Of a stretch of DNA of 64,000 nt, positions 1 through 9,947 are shown piece by piece. The stretch comes from Brumimicrobium oceani (GTDB lineage Bacteria; Bacteroidota; Bacteroidia; Flavobacteriales_D; Crocinitomicaceae): contig NZ_QFRJ01000004.1 in assembly GCF_003143775.1 (NCBI RefSeq), forward strand, positions 186,001 through 250,000, given 5' to 3'. Both the position numbers and the translations under genes were made by a program. The notes beneath the pieces are model-generated. The model was given only the letters and a program-made list of their open reading frames with translations, did not search any database and was not told where the DNA came from. Numbering within the stretch: the stretch's first letter is position 1; every line of letters starts with the position of its first letter.

Positions 1-11
1 CTTCTGCATAA

Positions 12-1280
12 TTATTTCTCTAAATTTTCTGTTCCCACTTTACAGGACAAACATTTTTTAAATTTACAAAATTCATTGTTTAATTCTAATAATCCCTGGC
101 TTTCTAATGCATTTTGGGGTGAAAAACCGATATTCTGCCAATAATTTACCACATTATTTTTCTCCGAAGGCAGTTTCTCCATCAATTCGACAGCTATATC
201 GCTATAGGAAAAATCATTGTACAAATGTTTCAATGAAACAAAGTAAGGCACCACTCCATTTATAATTAAGTTCTGTTTAAACTGTTTTGAAAAGCTTAAG
301 GTTCTTTGTTTTGATTGCTTTCCAAAGACAAAATGATTTTCCCAATACACATCTATATACGACGTAGATAACTTATTTATTTGATCGATGATTTGTTTAG
401 CTGTTAAATCGGTTAAACTCCTCAAATCAAATTGAAGGAGAAATGCATTTATTTGCGCCAAGATAAAACTAGGAAAACTGTAGGGCCTGATTCCGCTAAA
501 CTTCCATGCGCTCTTGTTCATTTCTAACAATGAATGTTTGTGTTTAAGAAAAGTCCAAGTATGCTGAAGACTTTTATAGTATTCGTCTGCAAAATCTTCC
601 TTTAGGAAACCTGCTGACCCAAAAACTAAGGCTTCTAGGCGGGTTTTATCCCATTGCTCTTTAGTAATTAACTGATAGGGCAGAATTTTAGCCAGCTCTT
701 GCATAGGCAGTTTATTTACCCTACCACCAGTGGCTTGCAGAATAGCAGCGAGCAATAAAGAGTACTTATCTCTTTTTTCTAAATTCAGCATCTCTATCAG
801 TTCAATTCCTTTTCTTTCGATTCGGTGAAGAAAAGAAACATCTATCTGTTGAAGCAACGCCAATTTATAATTCTTTACCACATGCGCACAGGGCACTCTT
901 TGTGGATTAGAGAGGATTTTCTGATAATTACTAAAATGAATCATATCAATTTGGCTCTTGAGCTCAATAGTAGGCAACAGGACTCCATTTACAAAAACTT
1001 CTTTATCGTGTTCATACACAACGTGCAGAACGACATTATTATAGGCCTCGTCTAAATGATGATTATGCGCATACCAATCCGAAGATTTTATATGTAGTTC
1101 AATATTTCCTGACCATTTCAAGCCATCGATGGAAACAGTTCCATTAAAAAAATCTGGTCCGGAGTCTAGGTTATACCAACCAATTTCATGAATATTAATG
1201 GGTACTCCATTGGTTAATTTCAAAAGATTAAAGTTTAGGCGCTTCATGCGCCAGAGGTAATGCAAATATTCTTCTTGCAT
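12..1280 (-). CDS. DUF2851 family protein
   Basis: This 422-residue protein resembles the DUF2851 family, which is common in Bacteroidota and has no assigned function. The recognisable part is the N-terminal half, with the stretch around residues 30-75 (GWYNLDSGPDFFNG and SGNIELHIKSSDWYAH) that is the conserved core of the family. No signal peptide or membrane segment is visible, so it is probably cytoplasmic. The C-terminus carries clustered cysteines (C-x4-C-x2-C within CKFKKCLSC), which could bind a metal; this is inference. It lies 75 bp downstream of the SpoIIE-type sensor on the same strand and may be cotranscribed with it. The stop lies 12 bases from the window edge, so the gene is complete. 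Confidence 0.8.
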   Translation of the reverse strand: MQEEYLHYLWRMKRLNFNLLKLTNGVPINIHEIGWYNLDSGPDFFNGTVSIDGLKWSGNIELHIKSSDWYAHNHHLDEAYNNVVLHVVYEHDKEVFVNGVLLPTIELKSQIDMIHFSNYQKILSNPQRVPCAHVVKNYKLALLQQIDVSFLHRIERKGIELIEMLNLEKRDKYSLLLAAILQATGGRVNKLPMQELAKILPYQLITKEQWDKTRLEALVFGSAGFLKEDFADEYYKSLQHTWTFLKHKHSLLEMNKSAWKFSGIRPYSFPSFILAQINAFLLQFDLRSLTDLTAKQIIDQINKLSTSYIDVYWENHFVFGKQSKQRTLSFSKQFKQNLIINGVVPYFVSLKHLYNDFSYSDIAVELMEKLPSEKNNVVNYWQNIGFSPQNALESQGLLELNNEFCKFKKCLSCKVGTENLEK

Positions 1281-1355
1281 GATTTAGTGATTTTAGGTGT
1301 TCTCTATTAAAGATAGTAAATAATAGAAGAACCCACCAAATAAAAAAGAAAAAAA

Positions 1356-4300
1356 TCACTTCTTACCTCGAACTGCAATTACTGTAATATCATCTGTTTG
1401 CTCTGTATTCCCCACCCATTCCCTGTGGTATTCTTGAAGAATTGTATTCTGCTCGCTCATAGGCTGATTAGAAATTGCGTCAACCAAGGCTAGGAATTTT
1501 TTTATTGTAATTTTTTTATTTCTTGATCCACCAAATTGATCTGGATATCCATCAGAGAAAAGATAAACTATTTGATCCCTTGTCACCACTATCTCTTCTG
1601 TTTTGTACCTAAAATCATCAGATACCGCCTCGCCTCCTATATGTTTAATTTGTCCTTTAATCACTTGAACACTCTCGGTTTTGTTATCTTTAATAAGGAA
1701 TCGACCACCTGCCAATGCATATTCCACGCGGTCGGTATTCTTATCAAAGGCACAAACAACGATTTCCATACCATCTTGAATTCTATTTTGCCCATCGCGT
1801 GGCAATAGTTCAGATAACCTTTCATCAAGCTGATTCAGTATTTCACCGGGATCAACAATTCTAGCTTCTTCAATAATTTGGTTCAAGATATTAATCCCTA
1901 GCAGCGTCATAAATGATCCAGGAACGCCATGGCCAGTGCAGTCGGACAAAATCAAAATGGTTTTGTCTTCAACTTCCTTTAACCAGAAGAAATCTCCTGA
2001 AACAATATCTTTAGGCCTATACAGAATGAAGTGATCTTTAAAAGCGTGCTTAAATTCAGCCGAACGCGGCAACATATTAAATTGGATTCTTCTGGCGTAA
2101 TTAATAGAATCAGTAATCGACTTATTCTGTTCTTTTATAATTGCATTTGCTTTTCGAGTGCTGGTAATATCCCTAGCCAATCCTAAAAAACCAGTAATTC
2201 CATCACCTACACCTGTCTTTCGCATGGTTGTGAGATTCTGTGCAAGCCATTTCACTTCTCCCTCATGTGTTCTGATCGGAAATTCTTTATACTTTCCTTT
2301 ACTGCTTTCTCTTAAAGAAGATGCAAGGTATTTTTTTACTTCTTTTCGATATGAGGGCTCTACAAAATCTAAAAGTGAGGCTTCTAGCAACTCCTCCTTT
2401 GGTCGTTCAAAAACATCACAAGATTTCTCATTTACAAAGGTAAAGTTCCCTGTTGTATCCATCTGAAAAATTAGACCGTCGGCATTTTTAACAATGAGTT
2501 CGTAATAGTTTTCTAAGTTTATTTTCTCTGTTACATCTTGCCCTAGAATAACACGTAAATCATCTGAAAACATTTCGCATGACCACTGATAATAAACAAC
2601 ATCTTCGTCTGCTGTATAGAATGGAGCTACAAATATAGCCCCCTCCTTAAAGTTGGTCACCATATCCTGATAGGAGAAATCTGTAGCACTACTGTTTAGC
2701 GGTTGATAATTCTTTAACCCCATGATGCTCTCCCCTTTGAGCGGGTCATCCAGACCTAATAAAATTCCGATATTGGAACTAGCAAATGAAATCGTTCCCT
2801 TTTTATCGAAAGCGACAACTAAAGCATTTCCATTGTTTACTACTCCAGATGTAAAAATTAATTGCTCTAAAGAGCTATTACGAAGGTAAGTTTTAAAAAT
2901 CATTAGGAAGCTTGCAATAGCCGTACCCATGAGGAATAAATATTGATTATAGCCTGAGTTTTCGACCAAATATATGATAGAAATACTCATAAAACCCATA
3001 AAAAAGCTTAGATATATTGCTTCCCTTAGACTTCTCAGAATATAGGGCGCGACAAAAGTCACCAGCAGTATTCCTACAAAATAAAATGGATGTATGTCCG
3101 AAAAGTAAGCGAAGACATAATTATAGATCAACAAAGTGAAATACCCAATAAGCAAATAAATTCTCGGTTGCTTATTTGACCTATCGATGTATTTCATAAT
3201 GAAGTACATCAGTATTAAGATCATACCGGTAACAATCGCAATGAAATCATAATTAGTTAACGTCTCATCTAATCGCGGCCCAAAAAGGTGTCCTGAGGTA
3301 TTGGCAATTGCACCAAAAATTAGAACGCCCTTAGCCATTTTACGATCAGCATTTATATTTTTATCTAAGATTATATTCTTGCGATTAAAGCTACTCACCT
3401 TATTTAAAAACAGCACATTTAGAAGAAGTGCGAGACCTATAATTAGTATAATGAACCATTTACTACTGTAAAAAGGAACTTTAACAGCAAAACTTATGGT
3501 TTCTGGTTTACTCTCTTTTATTCCATCATCAGAGGACTTCACCAAGAATTCATAGCTGCCTGATTGCACATTATTTAAAATAGCTTCTTTACTTGTAGAC
3601 CACTCCGACCAATCTTTCCATTTCTTATCTGGCCCCACTAATTTGTAGCTGTAAGAAACGTGATTCGATTTTGAGTTTATACTCTTAAATTCGATAAGGA
3701 GATTATTGTTTTCAGAGTTAAAAACAATTGGGTTTTTGCTATTAATTAAGTTTTCTGTATTCTTATTTTTAAACGAAAATATGACGGGCTGGTTAAGCAT
3801 AGTTTCTTTCACAAACAACTCTGGCCTCAAAAGAATTAAACCGCCTAAAGTTCCCAATAAAATATTACCATCTTCCGATTTAAATGCAGATCGCATATGC
3901 GTTTCATATCCATAGAAACCGTTTTGCTTATTATAGGTTTTACTATTTAAAACTTCACCATTTTTATTTACCGATATTCTGGTTATTCCTTTATTAGTTC
4001 CTACAATGATATTTCCAAAATTGTCTGTATTTAAAGTATAAAACAATAAGGAAGGAAGTACTTTTTCGGAGCTAATAGCGACTCTTTTGTTGTCTTTTGT
4101 AATACCAATTAAACCTTTATCAATGGTAAACCAAACAGTGCCATAAATGTCTATTGAAGAGTTCCCCACGTAAAACCCCATAGACTCGCCATCTACACTT
4201 TTTATTCTTTTTTCGAACTGATTTTTGAATCGATCATATTTTAGGATCCCTAAATTTGTTCCGAAATAAATAGCAGATGAATCCTTTGCCGCTACTGCAT

Positions 4301-5678
4301 TGTAAATATACGCTGGAACCGAGGGAAAAGACTCCACCTCGTTGGTTTTTAAGTTTTTTCTAAAAAGTCCATTACTTTCTATCGCATACCAAATATAATC
4401 TAAATCGTTAAAAATTAAAGATACACGTTCTCCTTTCAAATGGCGCAACGGTTCATAATCGACTAACTCCTTTCCTTTTACTTGAAAAACTCCAAGATTG
4501 GTTGAAACCAAAAGTTTTTCATCAACATGGGTCATTGATATTACATAAACTTCTTTTCTTTGCACAAAGGAGTCTTTATCCGTTTCCTCACCAATAAAAG
4601 TTCCTTGACCTCCGATGCTCAAAATTAAATGATCTTCATTTGTTTTTCCTACGAAGTAAATGTGAGCATCTCTCAATAAATCGTGATTATTTAACTGCGT
4701 AAAAGGTTCCAATGAAATTCGGAACGCTCCATTCATTTTTGTGGTCACCCAAATGTCATTATTCCGGTCAACCAATATATCCGTTGCGTCATTGATTTGT
4801 ACTTTAGAATTATTCTTTATTATTTTGAATTCCTCCTCATGAATGTCATAAACAATAACCCTCCCTTTATTAGTGAGATAGAAAATAGAGAATGCATTAT
4901 TATCCCATTTGATAACATATTCATCTGGACCAAGTAAATCTCCTTTAATTGCTTTCTTTGCTTTCCTCGAATTTTTCACATCATTTAAAGCGACCGTAAG
5001 CTTACTTTTCAGCCATTTATCTACAAAAATAAGGCTATCCTGCTTTTTAAATGCCGCTACGTAATCTTTAACCTCAACCTCATCAACGCCAAGCCATGCA
5101 TTGAGGCTTGCAATTTTTTTCTTTTGAACATGGTAGTTTCTTTCAGAACTAAAAATGAAAAGCTCATCTTGGGTTTTATATTCCCCATAGAATTCCATTT
5201 TAGTATTAATAGGAAAAATGGTTTCCTCTTGCACTAAGACAGTGTCTTTAAAAAGTCTTAACCCACTATCTTCAAAGACAATGAATGAATTTTCAAGATG
5301 AAAAACGCCATGCGAACGGCCAAGTAGTTTTAAGAATTTAAATCTTTCAATTTGACCTTCACGAATTGTGTAGACCCCTCTGAATAAGGAGGTATAAAAT
5401 AATTGATTATGATGGAAACTAATACTATTGACATGACGATTATTTCGCCCTTGGATCTCAGTTAAGTAATCGAACTCTTCTCCATCGAAGCGTAAAAGAC
5501 CGGCGCCATCTGTGCCAAACCAAATATAACCATCATCAGATTCTTCAACAGAAAGAATAGACACAAGGTTTACCCCTTCTTCATAATTATAATTCTTAAA
5601 CGTATAAACCTGCGCATCAACCGCAAAAGAGCTAGAGAAGGCAAGGAGAAAAAGAAGCAACCACTTTAAAAGTTTCAT
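1356..5678 (-). CDS. Sensor: beta-propeller, Y_Y_Y, multi-TM, two PAS, SpoIIE phosphatase
   Basis: A 1440-residue multidomain signalling protein. Residues 1-22 form a signal peptide, about 30-640 are two-component-regulator propeller repeats (several IWFGTDGAG-like and YIWYAIESNG-like blades), about 656-732 a Y_Y_Y domain, about 739-930 several membrane helices, about 940-1050 and 1056-1175 two PAS domains, and about 1200-1440 a PP2C/SpoIIE serine phosphatase. Metal-binding phosphatase motifs are present: SGDFFW near 1226, SDCTGHGVPG near 1243, SDGYPDQFGG and DDITV at the end. The likely job is to sense a periplasmic signal and dephosphorylate a cytoplasmic partner such as an anti-sigma antagonist. 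No histidine kinase domain and no adjacent anti-sigma or STAS gene is seen. The following gene on the strand is the DUF2851 protein. Domain order is clear; the partner is unknown. Confidence 0.9.
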   Translation of the reverse strand: MKLLKWLLLFLLAFSSSFAVDAQVYTFKNYNYEEGVNLVSILSVEESDDGYIWFGTDGAGLLRFDGEEFDYLTEIQGRNNRHVNSISFHHNQLFYTSLFRGVYTIREGQIERFKFLKLLGRSHGVFHLENSFIVFEDSGLRLFKDTVLVQEETIFPINTKMEFYGEYKTQDELFIFSSERNYHVQKKKIASLNAWLGVDEVEVKDYVAAFKKQDSLIFVDKWLKSKLTVALNDVKNSRKAKKAIKGDLLGPDEYVIKWDNNAFSIFYLTNKGRVIVYDIHEEEFKIIKNNSKVQINDATDILVDRNNDIWVTTKMNGAFRISLEPFTQLNNHDLLRDAHIYFVGKTNEDHLILSIGGQGTFIGEETDKDSFVQRKEVYVISMTHVDEKLLVSTNLGVFQVKGKELVDYEPLRHLKGERVSLIFNDLDYIWYAIESNGLFRKNLKTNEVESFPSVPAYIYNAVAAKDSSAIYFGTNLGILKYDRFKNQFEKRIKSVDGESMGFYVGNSSIDIYGTVWFTIDKGLIGITKDNKRVAISSEKVLPSLLFYTLNTDNFGNIIVGTNKGITRISVNKNGEVLNSKTYNKQNGFYGYETHMRSAFKSEDGNILLGTLGGLILLRPELFVKETMLNQPVIFSFKNKNTENLINSKNPIVFNSENNNLLIEFKSINSKSNHVSYSYKLVGPDKKWKDWSEWSTSKEAILNNVQSGSYEFLVKSSDDGIKESKPETISFAVKVPFYSSKWFIILIIGLALLLNVLFLNKVSSFNRKNIILDKNINADRKMAKGVLIFGAIANTSGHLFGPRLDETLTNYDFIAIVTGMILILMYFIMKYIDRSNKQPRIYLLIGYFTLLIYNYVFAYFSDIHPFYFVGILLVTFVAPYILRSLREAIYLSFFMGFMSISIIYLVENSGYNQYLFLMGTAIASFLMIFKTYLRNSSLEQLIFTSGVVNNGNALVVAFDKKGTISFASSNIGILLGLDDPLKGESIMGLKNYQPLNSSATDFSYQDMVTNFKEGAIFVAPFYTADEDVVYYQWSCEMFSDDLRVILGQDVTEKINLENYYELIVKNADGLIFQMDTTGNFTFVNEKSCDVFERPKEELLEASLLDFVEPSYRKEVKKYLASSLRESSKGKYKEFPIRTHEGEVKWLAQNLTTMRKTGVGDGITGFLGLARDITSTRKANAIIKEQNKSITDSINYARRIQFNMLPRSAEFKHAFKDHFILYRPKDIVSGDFFWLKEVEDKTILILSDCTGHGVPGSFMTLLGINILNQIIEEARIVDPGEILNQLDERLSELLPRDGQNRIQDGMEIVVCAFDKNTDRVEYALAGGRFLIKDNKTESVQVIKGQIKHIGGEAVSDDFRYKTEEIVVTRDQIVYLFSDGYPDQFGGSRNKKITIKKFLALVDAISNQPMSEQNTILQEYHREWVGNTEQTDDITVIAVRGKK

Positions 5679-5738
5679 ACAAATACAGGAACTATCTGAT
5701 AAAACTAATAAAAAAACGTTAATGTAGGTTGTAATTCA

Positions 5739-6887
5739 TCAAAACGTAACAACTTTAATCACTTCTTGAACTTTTCTGGCTTTGATTTTTGCCTGTTCAA
5801 TATCTTGATCCGTTATAGTAATGTGTCCCATTTTTCGGTTTGGTTTCGTGGTTGACTTTCCATATAAATGAACATACACTCCTGACATCTTCATCAACTC
5901 CTCCATCCCTTCATACTTGGCCGGACCTTCAAAATTCTTTTCCCCTATCAAATTCACCATCACACCAGCCGTTTTTATAGCAGTATCTCCCAAAGGAAGC
6001 CCCAAAATAGCGCGTAAATGCTGTTCAAACTGAGAAACATAATTACACTCTATGGTGTGGTGCCCACTATTATGCGTTCTTGGTGCCACCTCGTTAACCA
6101 ATAAATCCTCTTCTTCTGTTAAAAACAATTCTACAGCTAAGAGTCCAACCATATCTAACTTTTCAATAAGCTCTTTTGCTAAATTGCTTGCTTTTTGCTC
6201 AAGAGCTGGAGAAATATCTGCTGGACTAAACAAAAATTCAACTAAGTTCAATTCTTCGCTGAACTCACATTCCACAACAGGAAAGGATTTCACCTCTCCC
6301 TGTTCATTTCTTGCTACGATTACAGAAAGTTCCTTTGTAAAATTAATTTTATCTTCAATTAATGCAGGAACATCAAAAGCACCATCGAAATCCTCGGGTG
6401 TTTTTATTACTGCAACTCCTTTTCCGTCATAGCCCCCTTTTCTCATTTTATGAATGAAAGGTAATTCCGATGTGTATTTTTCTAATCCTGCTTCATTTTC
6501 AATTAGGTGAAAAGGTGCAGTAGGTATATTGTTTTCTTGATAGAACTGTTTTTGCAAACCTTTATCTTGAATTAATTTTAAAACCCTTGGTTGCGGAAAT
6601 ACTTTAACGCCTTGCTTTTCTAATTCTTCTAATGCTTCAACATTAATGTGCTCAATTTCCACCGTTAAAACATCCTTATCCTTTCCGAAATTGATTACAT
6701 CATCGTAAGATTGAATATCTCCTTCTGTGAATTCATATGCTAAAGTACCGCAAGGAGCAGTCTTAGATGCATCCATAACATAAACATGAACATCATAATT
6801 CATCGCAGACTGAATCATCATTCGCCCCAATTGTCCACCACCTAAAACTCCTAATTTAAATGCTTCTCCGTACCACTGTTTTTTCAT
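5739..6887 (-). CDS. purK: N5-carboxyaminoimidazole ribonucleotide synthase
   Basis: PurK carboxylates aminoimidazole ribonucleotide with ATP and bicarbonate in de novo purine synthesis. The protein begins with a nucleotide-binding GVLGGGQLGRMM, has the ATP-grasp core KMRKGGYDGKGV, and ends with the catalytic NEVAPRTHNSGHHTIE signature; about 382 residues is normal for the family. The reading frame stays open upstream to 6971, but the start at 6887 (MKKQWYGEAFKLGV) places the GGGQLGR motif at the usual distance from the N-terminus. A promoter-like TATCTTCG lies at 6913-6920, between the two candidate starts, which supports 6887. It is divergent from hpt, another purine gene, across a roughly 110-135 bp shared control region. 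purE is not in the window. Confidence 0.93.
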   Translation of the reverse strand: MKKQWYGEAFKLGVLGGGQLGRMMIQSAMNYDVHVYVMDASKTAPCGTLAYEFTEGDIQSYDDVINFGKDKDVLTVEIEHINVEALEELEKQGVKVFPQPRVLKLIQDKGLQKQFYQENNIPTAPFHLIENEAGLEKYTSELPFIHKMRKGGYDGKGVAVIKTPEDFDGAFDVPALIEDKINFTKELSVIVARNEQGEVKSFPVVECEFSEELNLVEFLFSPADISPALEQKASNLAKELIEKLDMVGLLAVELFLTEEEDLLVNEVAPRTHNSGHHTIECNYVSQFEQHLRAILGLPLGDTAIKTAGVMVNLIGEKNFEGPAKYEGMEELMKMSGVYVHLYGKSTTKPNRKMGHITITDQDIEQAKIKARKVQEVIKVVTF

Positions 6888-6912
6888 TATTCTCAAGTTT
6901 TCAAAATCAATG

Positions 6913-6920
6913 CGAAGATA
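6913..6920 (-). promoter_or_regulatory. -7 box for purK
   Basis: The minus strand reads TATCTTCG, one base from the Bacteroidota -7 consensus TAnnTTTG, 25 bases before the chosen purK ATG. No clear -33 TTG is seen. Confidence 0.45.
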
Positions 6921-6991
6921 CAGAAGCCTTTTGTAGAATGACAGATGTTTCATAAAAAACTTTAGGAACAATTAAAATGTTTTAAAAATAT

Positions 6992-6999
6992 TATCTTTG
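6992..6999 (+). promoter_or_regulatory. -7 box for hpt-adk-obgE-PAP2
   Basis: TATCTTTG matches TAnnTTTG exactly. Its last base overlaps the first possible GTG start of hpt, so transcription must begin downstream of that codon and the gene must use a later start. Confidence 0.65.
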
Positions 7000-7022
7000 T
7001 GGAAAGTACAAATCAAGAAAAG

Positions 7023-7550
7023 GTGCAAATAAAAGATAAGAAGTTCGAACTATACATTTCTGAAGATGAAATTCAAAAATCTATACAAACGGTAGCAAAA
7101 CGAATAAACACTGATTATAAAGGCGAGGAAATCATCTTTGTTGGAGTACTAAACGGTGCGTTTATGTTTGCTGCTGACCTTATAAAGGATATTGATTTAG
7201 AATGTGAAATATCATTTGTTAAGGTAACTTCATACAAAGGAACATCTAGCACGGGAAAAGTGCATGAGTTAATTGGATTAACCACAGACATCAAAGATAA
7301 ACATGTAGTTATTTTGGAAGACATAGTTGACTCGGGGCTTACCTTGAGTAAATTATACTCTATGATAGACCATAACGCACCAAAATCAGTGCAGGTAGCA
7401 ACACTTTTATATAAGCCTGATGCTTTTAAAGGTAAATATCCGCCAAAGTATGTTGGAATTGAAATACCTAACAAATTTATTGTGGGGTATGGCTTGGACT
7501 ACATGGAGGTAGGTAGAAATACCAGAGAAATTTATAAGATAATTGAATAA
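7023..7550 (+). CDS. hpt: Hypoxanthine phosphoribosyltransferase
   Basis: Purine salvage enzyme that makes IMP/GMP from hypoxanthine/guanine and PRPP. The PRPP loop VVILEDIVDSGLTL is intact near the middle, and the C-terminal KPDAFKGKYPPKYVG with GYGLDYMEVGRN matches the family. The frame is open from a GTG at 6999, but that codon overlaps the -7 box; the GTG at 7023 gives VQIKDKKFELYIS, which lines up with the usual N-terminus of Bacteroidota Hpt and leaves about 20 bases of leader. The product is about 175 residues. It is the first gene of a tight run with adk (7-base gap), obgE and the PAP2 gene. The start is inferred; the identity is not in doubt. Confidence 0.92.
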   Translation: MQIKDKKFELYISEDEIQKSIQTVAKRINTDYKGEEIIFVGVLNGAFMFAADLIKDIDLECEISFVKVTSYKGTSSTGKVHELIGLTTDIKDKHVVILEDIVDSGLTLSKLYSMIDHNAPKSVQVATLLYKPDAFKGKYPPKYVGIEIPNKFIVGYGLDYMEVGRNTREIYKIIE

Positions 7551-7557
7551 AGAAACT

Positions 7558-8136
7558 ATGTTAAATTTAGTATTATTTGGACCTCCAGGCGCTGGAAAAG
7601 GAACGCAATCAGCTAATATCATTCGGAAATATGGACTAATACACCTTTCAACGGGTGATATTTTCAGGTTTAATATTGGAAACAAAACAGAATTAGGACA
7701 ATTGGCTAAATCATATATTGACAAAGGACAATTGGTACCCGATGAAGTAACAATCAACATGTTAAAATCTGAGGTTAACAAGCACGTTAACCCAAAAGGT
7801 TTTATTTTTGATGGTTTTCCAAGAACTAAAGTCCAGGCAGAAGCTCTAGATGAGTTTTTAGCTGAGAAAGATGCCAAAGTTGCAGGAATGATTGCTTTGG
7901 AAGTTCCAGAGGATGAATTGAAAGAAAGATTACGCAAAAGAGCAATCGATTCTGGTCGAACAGATGACGCTAACCCAGAAATTATCGCAAATAGAATTTC
8001 AGTTTATAACAACGAAACTGCTCCTGTAAAAGTTTTCTACAATGCTCAAGATAAACTACACAAAATAAACGGTTTAGGCGGAATAGAAGAAATTACGGAT
8101 GCAATTATCGAAACAATAGAATCCCTTAAAGATTAA
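7558..8136 (+). CDS. adk: Adenylate kinase
   Basis: Interconverts ATP + AMP and two ADP. The P-loop GPPGAGKGTQ is at residues 8-17, the AMP-binding STGDIFR and FDGFPRTKVQAEAL follow, and the short LID RLRKRAIDSGRTDD lacks the zinc cysteines, so it is the short (about 192-residue) form usual in Bacteroidota. The ATG at 7558 is preferred over a TTG at 7543 that lies inside hpt, because it begins right at MLNLVLFGPPG. It lies 7 bases after hpt and 4 before obgE, so translation is probably coupled. Confidence 0.95.
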   Translation: MLNLVLFGPPGAGKGTQSANIIRKYGLIHLSTGDIFRFNIGNKTELGQLAKSYIDKGQLVPDEVTINMLKSEVNKHVNPKGFIFDGFPRTKVQAEALDEFLAEKDAKVAGMIALEVPEDELKERLRKRAIDSGRTDDANPEIIANRISVYNNETAPVKVFYNAQDKLHKINGLGGIEEITDAIIETIESLKD

Positions 8137-8140
8137 TTGA

Positions 8141-9133
8141 ATGGCCTCAGATAACTTTGTAGATTACGTAAAAATATACTGCCGTTCAGGAAAAGGAGGT
8201 GCAGGTTCTCGCCACATGAGAAGAGAACGCCACATTCCCAAAGGAGGTCCTGATGGTGGTGATGGTGGTCGTGGTGGACATGTTATCATTCGAGGAAATA
8301 AGCAAATGTGGACACTTTTGCACCTTAAATTTCAAAAACACACTAAAGCCGACCATGGAAAATCGGGAGGTGCGCAACAAAGAACAGGAGCTGAAGGAAA
8401 CGATGCTTATATCGATGTGCCCGTAGGAACTATCGTTAGAGATTCTGAAACCAACGAAATTCTTTTTGAAATTGATGAAGATGGTCAAGAAGAAATTGTA
8501 AGAAAAGGTGGAAAAGGTGGTCGCGGAAATACGCATTTTAAAAGTTCTACCAATCGTTCTCCAGATTACGCCCAACCAGGGGAAGATGAAGAGGAAGGAT
8601 GGACAATTTTAGAGTTAAAAGTTTTAGCGGATGTTGGATTGGTAGGGTTTCCTAATGCTGGAAAAAGCACCTTACTCTCTGTGCTTTCAGCAGCTAAACC
8701 TGAAATAGCAGATTATGCATTTACCACACTTCGTCCTAATTTAGGGATAGTTAGTTACCGAGGAAATCGATCTTTCGTAATGGCCGATATTCCAGGTATT
8801 ATTGAAGGTGCTCACGAAGGAAAAGGGTTAGGTCTAAGATTCCTGAGACATATCGAACGGAATTCATTATTACTTTTTCTTGTTCCTGCGGACAGTGATG
8901 ACATTGCCAAAGAATATCAAATCTTGATTAACGAATTGAGACAATATAATCCTCAATTATTGGACAAGGAGAGAATTTTAGCGGTTTCCAAATCAGACAT
9001 GTTAGATGATGAATTGAAGGATGAAATCAGAAAACAACTCCCTGATTTAAAAACCATTTTCATCTCTTCTGTTGCCCAGCAAAACTTGGCAGAATTGAAA
9101 GATTTAATTTGGAATACATTAGACCATGATTGA
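8141..9133 (+). CDS. obgE: GTPase Obg/CgtA
   Basis: Essential ribosome-associated GTPase for large-subunit maturation. Residues 1-158 form the glycine-rich Obg domain ([39 protein letters not shown]), and 160-330 the G domain with the P-loop [11 protein letters not shown], the G3 region [16 protein letters not shown] and the G4-like SKSDML. There is no C-terminal OCT extension; 330 residues is the usual length in this phylum. Its stop overlaps the start of the PAP2 gene by 8 bases. Confidence 0.95.
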   Translation: MASDNFVDYVKIYCRSGKGGAGSRHMRRERHIPKGGPDGGDGGRGGHVIIRGNKQMWTLLHLKFQKHTKADHGKSGGAQQRTGAEGNDAYIDVPVGTIVRDSETNEILFEIDEDGQEEIVRKGGKGGRGNTHFKSSTNRSPDYAQPGEDEEEGWTILELKVLADVGLVGFPNAGKSTLLSVLSAAKPEIADYAFTTLRPNLGIVSYRGNRSFVMADIPGIIEGAHEGKGLGLRFLRHIERNSLLLFLVPADSDDIAKEYQILINELRQYNPQLLDKERILAVSKSDMLDDELKDEIRKQLPDLKTIFISSVAQQNLAELKDLIWNTLDHD

Positions 9134-9707
9134 GTGGCTTAAAGAAATAGAACAGACTGTTTTAATCGCCATAAACAGCGCGCACTCTCCTTTCTTGGAC
9201 TGGTTGATGTGGTGGATTAGTAATACCCCAATTTGGTTTCCTTTTTATATTTTCCTCTTTGTTTTGGTTTACTATAAATACTCTCTTAAACATGCAGTTT
9301 GGTTTACTGTTTTTGGCTTCGCAGCAGTTGGTTTTGCAGACTTCACAGCCAATTATGGATTCAAGCATACCTTTATGCGTTACCGTCCATCGCATCACCT
9401 AACATTAGGTGAACAACTGCGATATTACGAATTCAAACCGGGTGAATTATACAAAGGAGGTCAGTATGGTTTTATTTCCGGCCATGCGACAAACTCATTT
9501 GTGATTGCAGTTATGTTTATTCAGCAGTTGAAATCAAAAATTAAATTTATAGTTCCTATACTTTTGTTTTGGGCTTTACTTGTTTCATACAGCCGAATGT
9601 ATCTTGGAGTTCATTATCCATCAGATATTATTGGTGGAGCACTTTGGGGGTCTGGTGTAGCTTTCCTATTCCATTTCATTTACAGGAAGACAGTCTTAAA
9701 AACATAG
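9126..9707 (+). CDS. PAP2-family membrane phosphatase
   Basis: A 193-residue integral membrane phosphatase, with about five or six hydrophobic helices and the three PAP2 active-site motifs: K-x6-RP (KHTFMRYRP), S-GH (ISGHATNS) and SR-x5-H ([12 protein letters not shown]). Such enzymes dephosphorylate lipid phosphates such as undecaprenyl diphosphate or phosphatidic acid; which substrate is used cannot be decided here. It overlaps the end of obgE by 8 bases and is the last gene of the hpt-adk-obgE run. The following 240 bases to 9947 show no gene. Confidence 0.88.
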   Translation: MIEWLKEIEQTVLIAINSAHSPFLDWLMWWISNTPIWFPFYIFLFVLVYYKYSLKHAVWFTVFGFAAVGFADFTANYGFKHTFMRYRPSHHLTLGEQLRYYEFKPGELYKGGQYGFISGHATNSFVIAVMFIQQLKSKIKFIVPILLFWALLVSYSRMYLGVHYPSDIIGGALWGSGVAFLFHFIYRKTVLKT

Positions 9708-9947
9708 AAGGGCTTGGTTTTGCACTTTATTTGATCAACATTAGTTTTGTTTTATGTAGTGCTTGGTCGAGAATGCAATAAATCCATCCAATTGAGCTTA
9801 TCCCACCTGTTTTTCTTGTCGGCTAAAGGCTAAGTCTTCTGAATGAAATTACTTGATATATGTATTGCTAAACTCACTTTCCAACAAGCATTGCACTATA
9901 TAAAAAAACCTCCTGCATACTTCAGCAATAAACTCTCGAGACTTTAT

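Noticed and set aside
5739-6971. purK extended to 6971 with 28 extra residues.
   Set aside because: The extension is upstream of a -7 box and has no family counterpart; start set at 6887.
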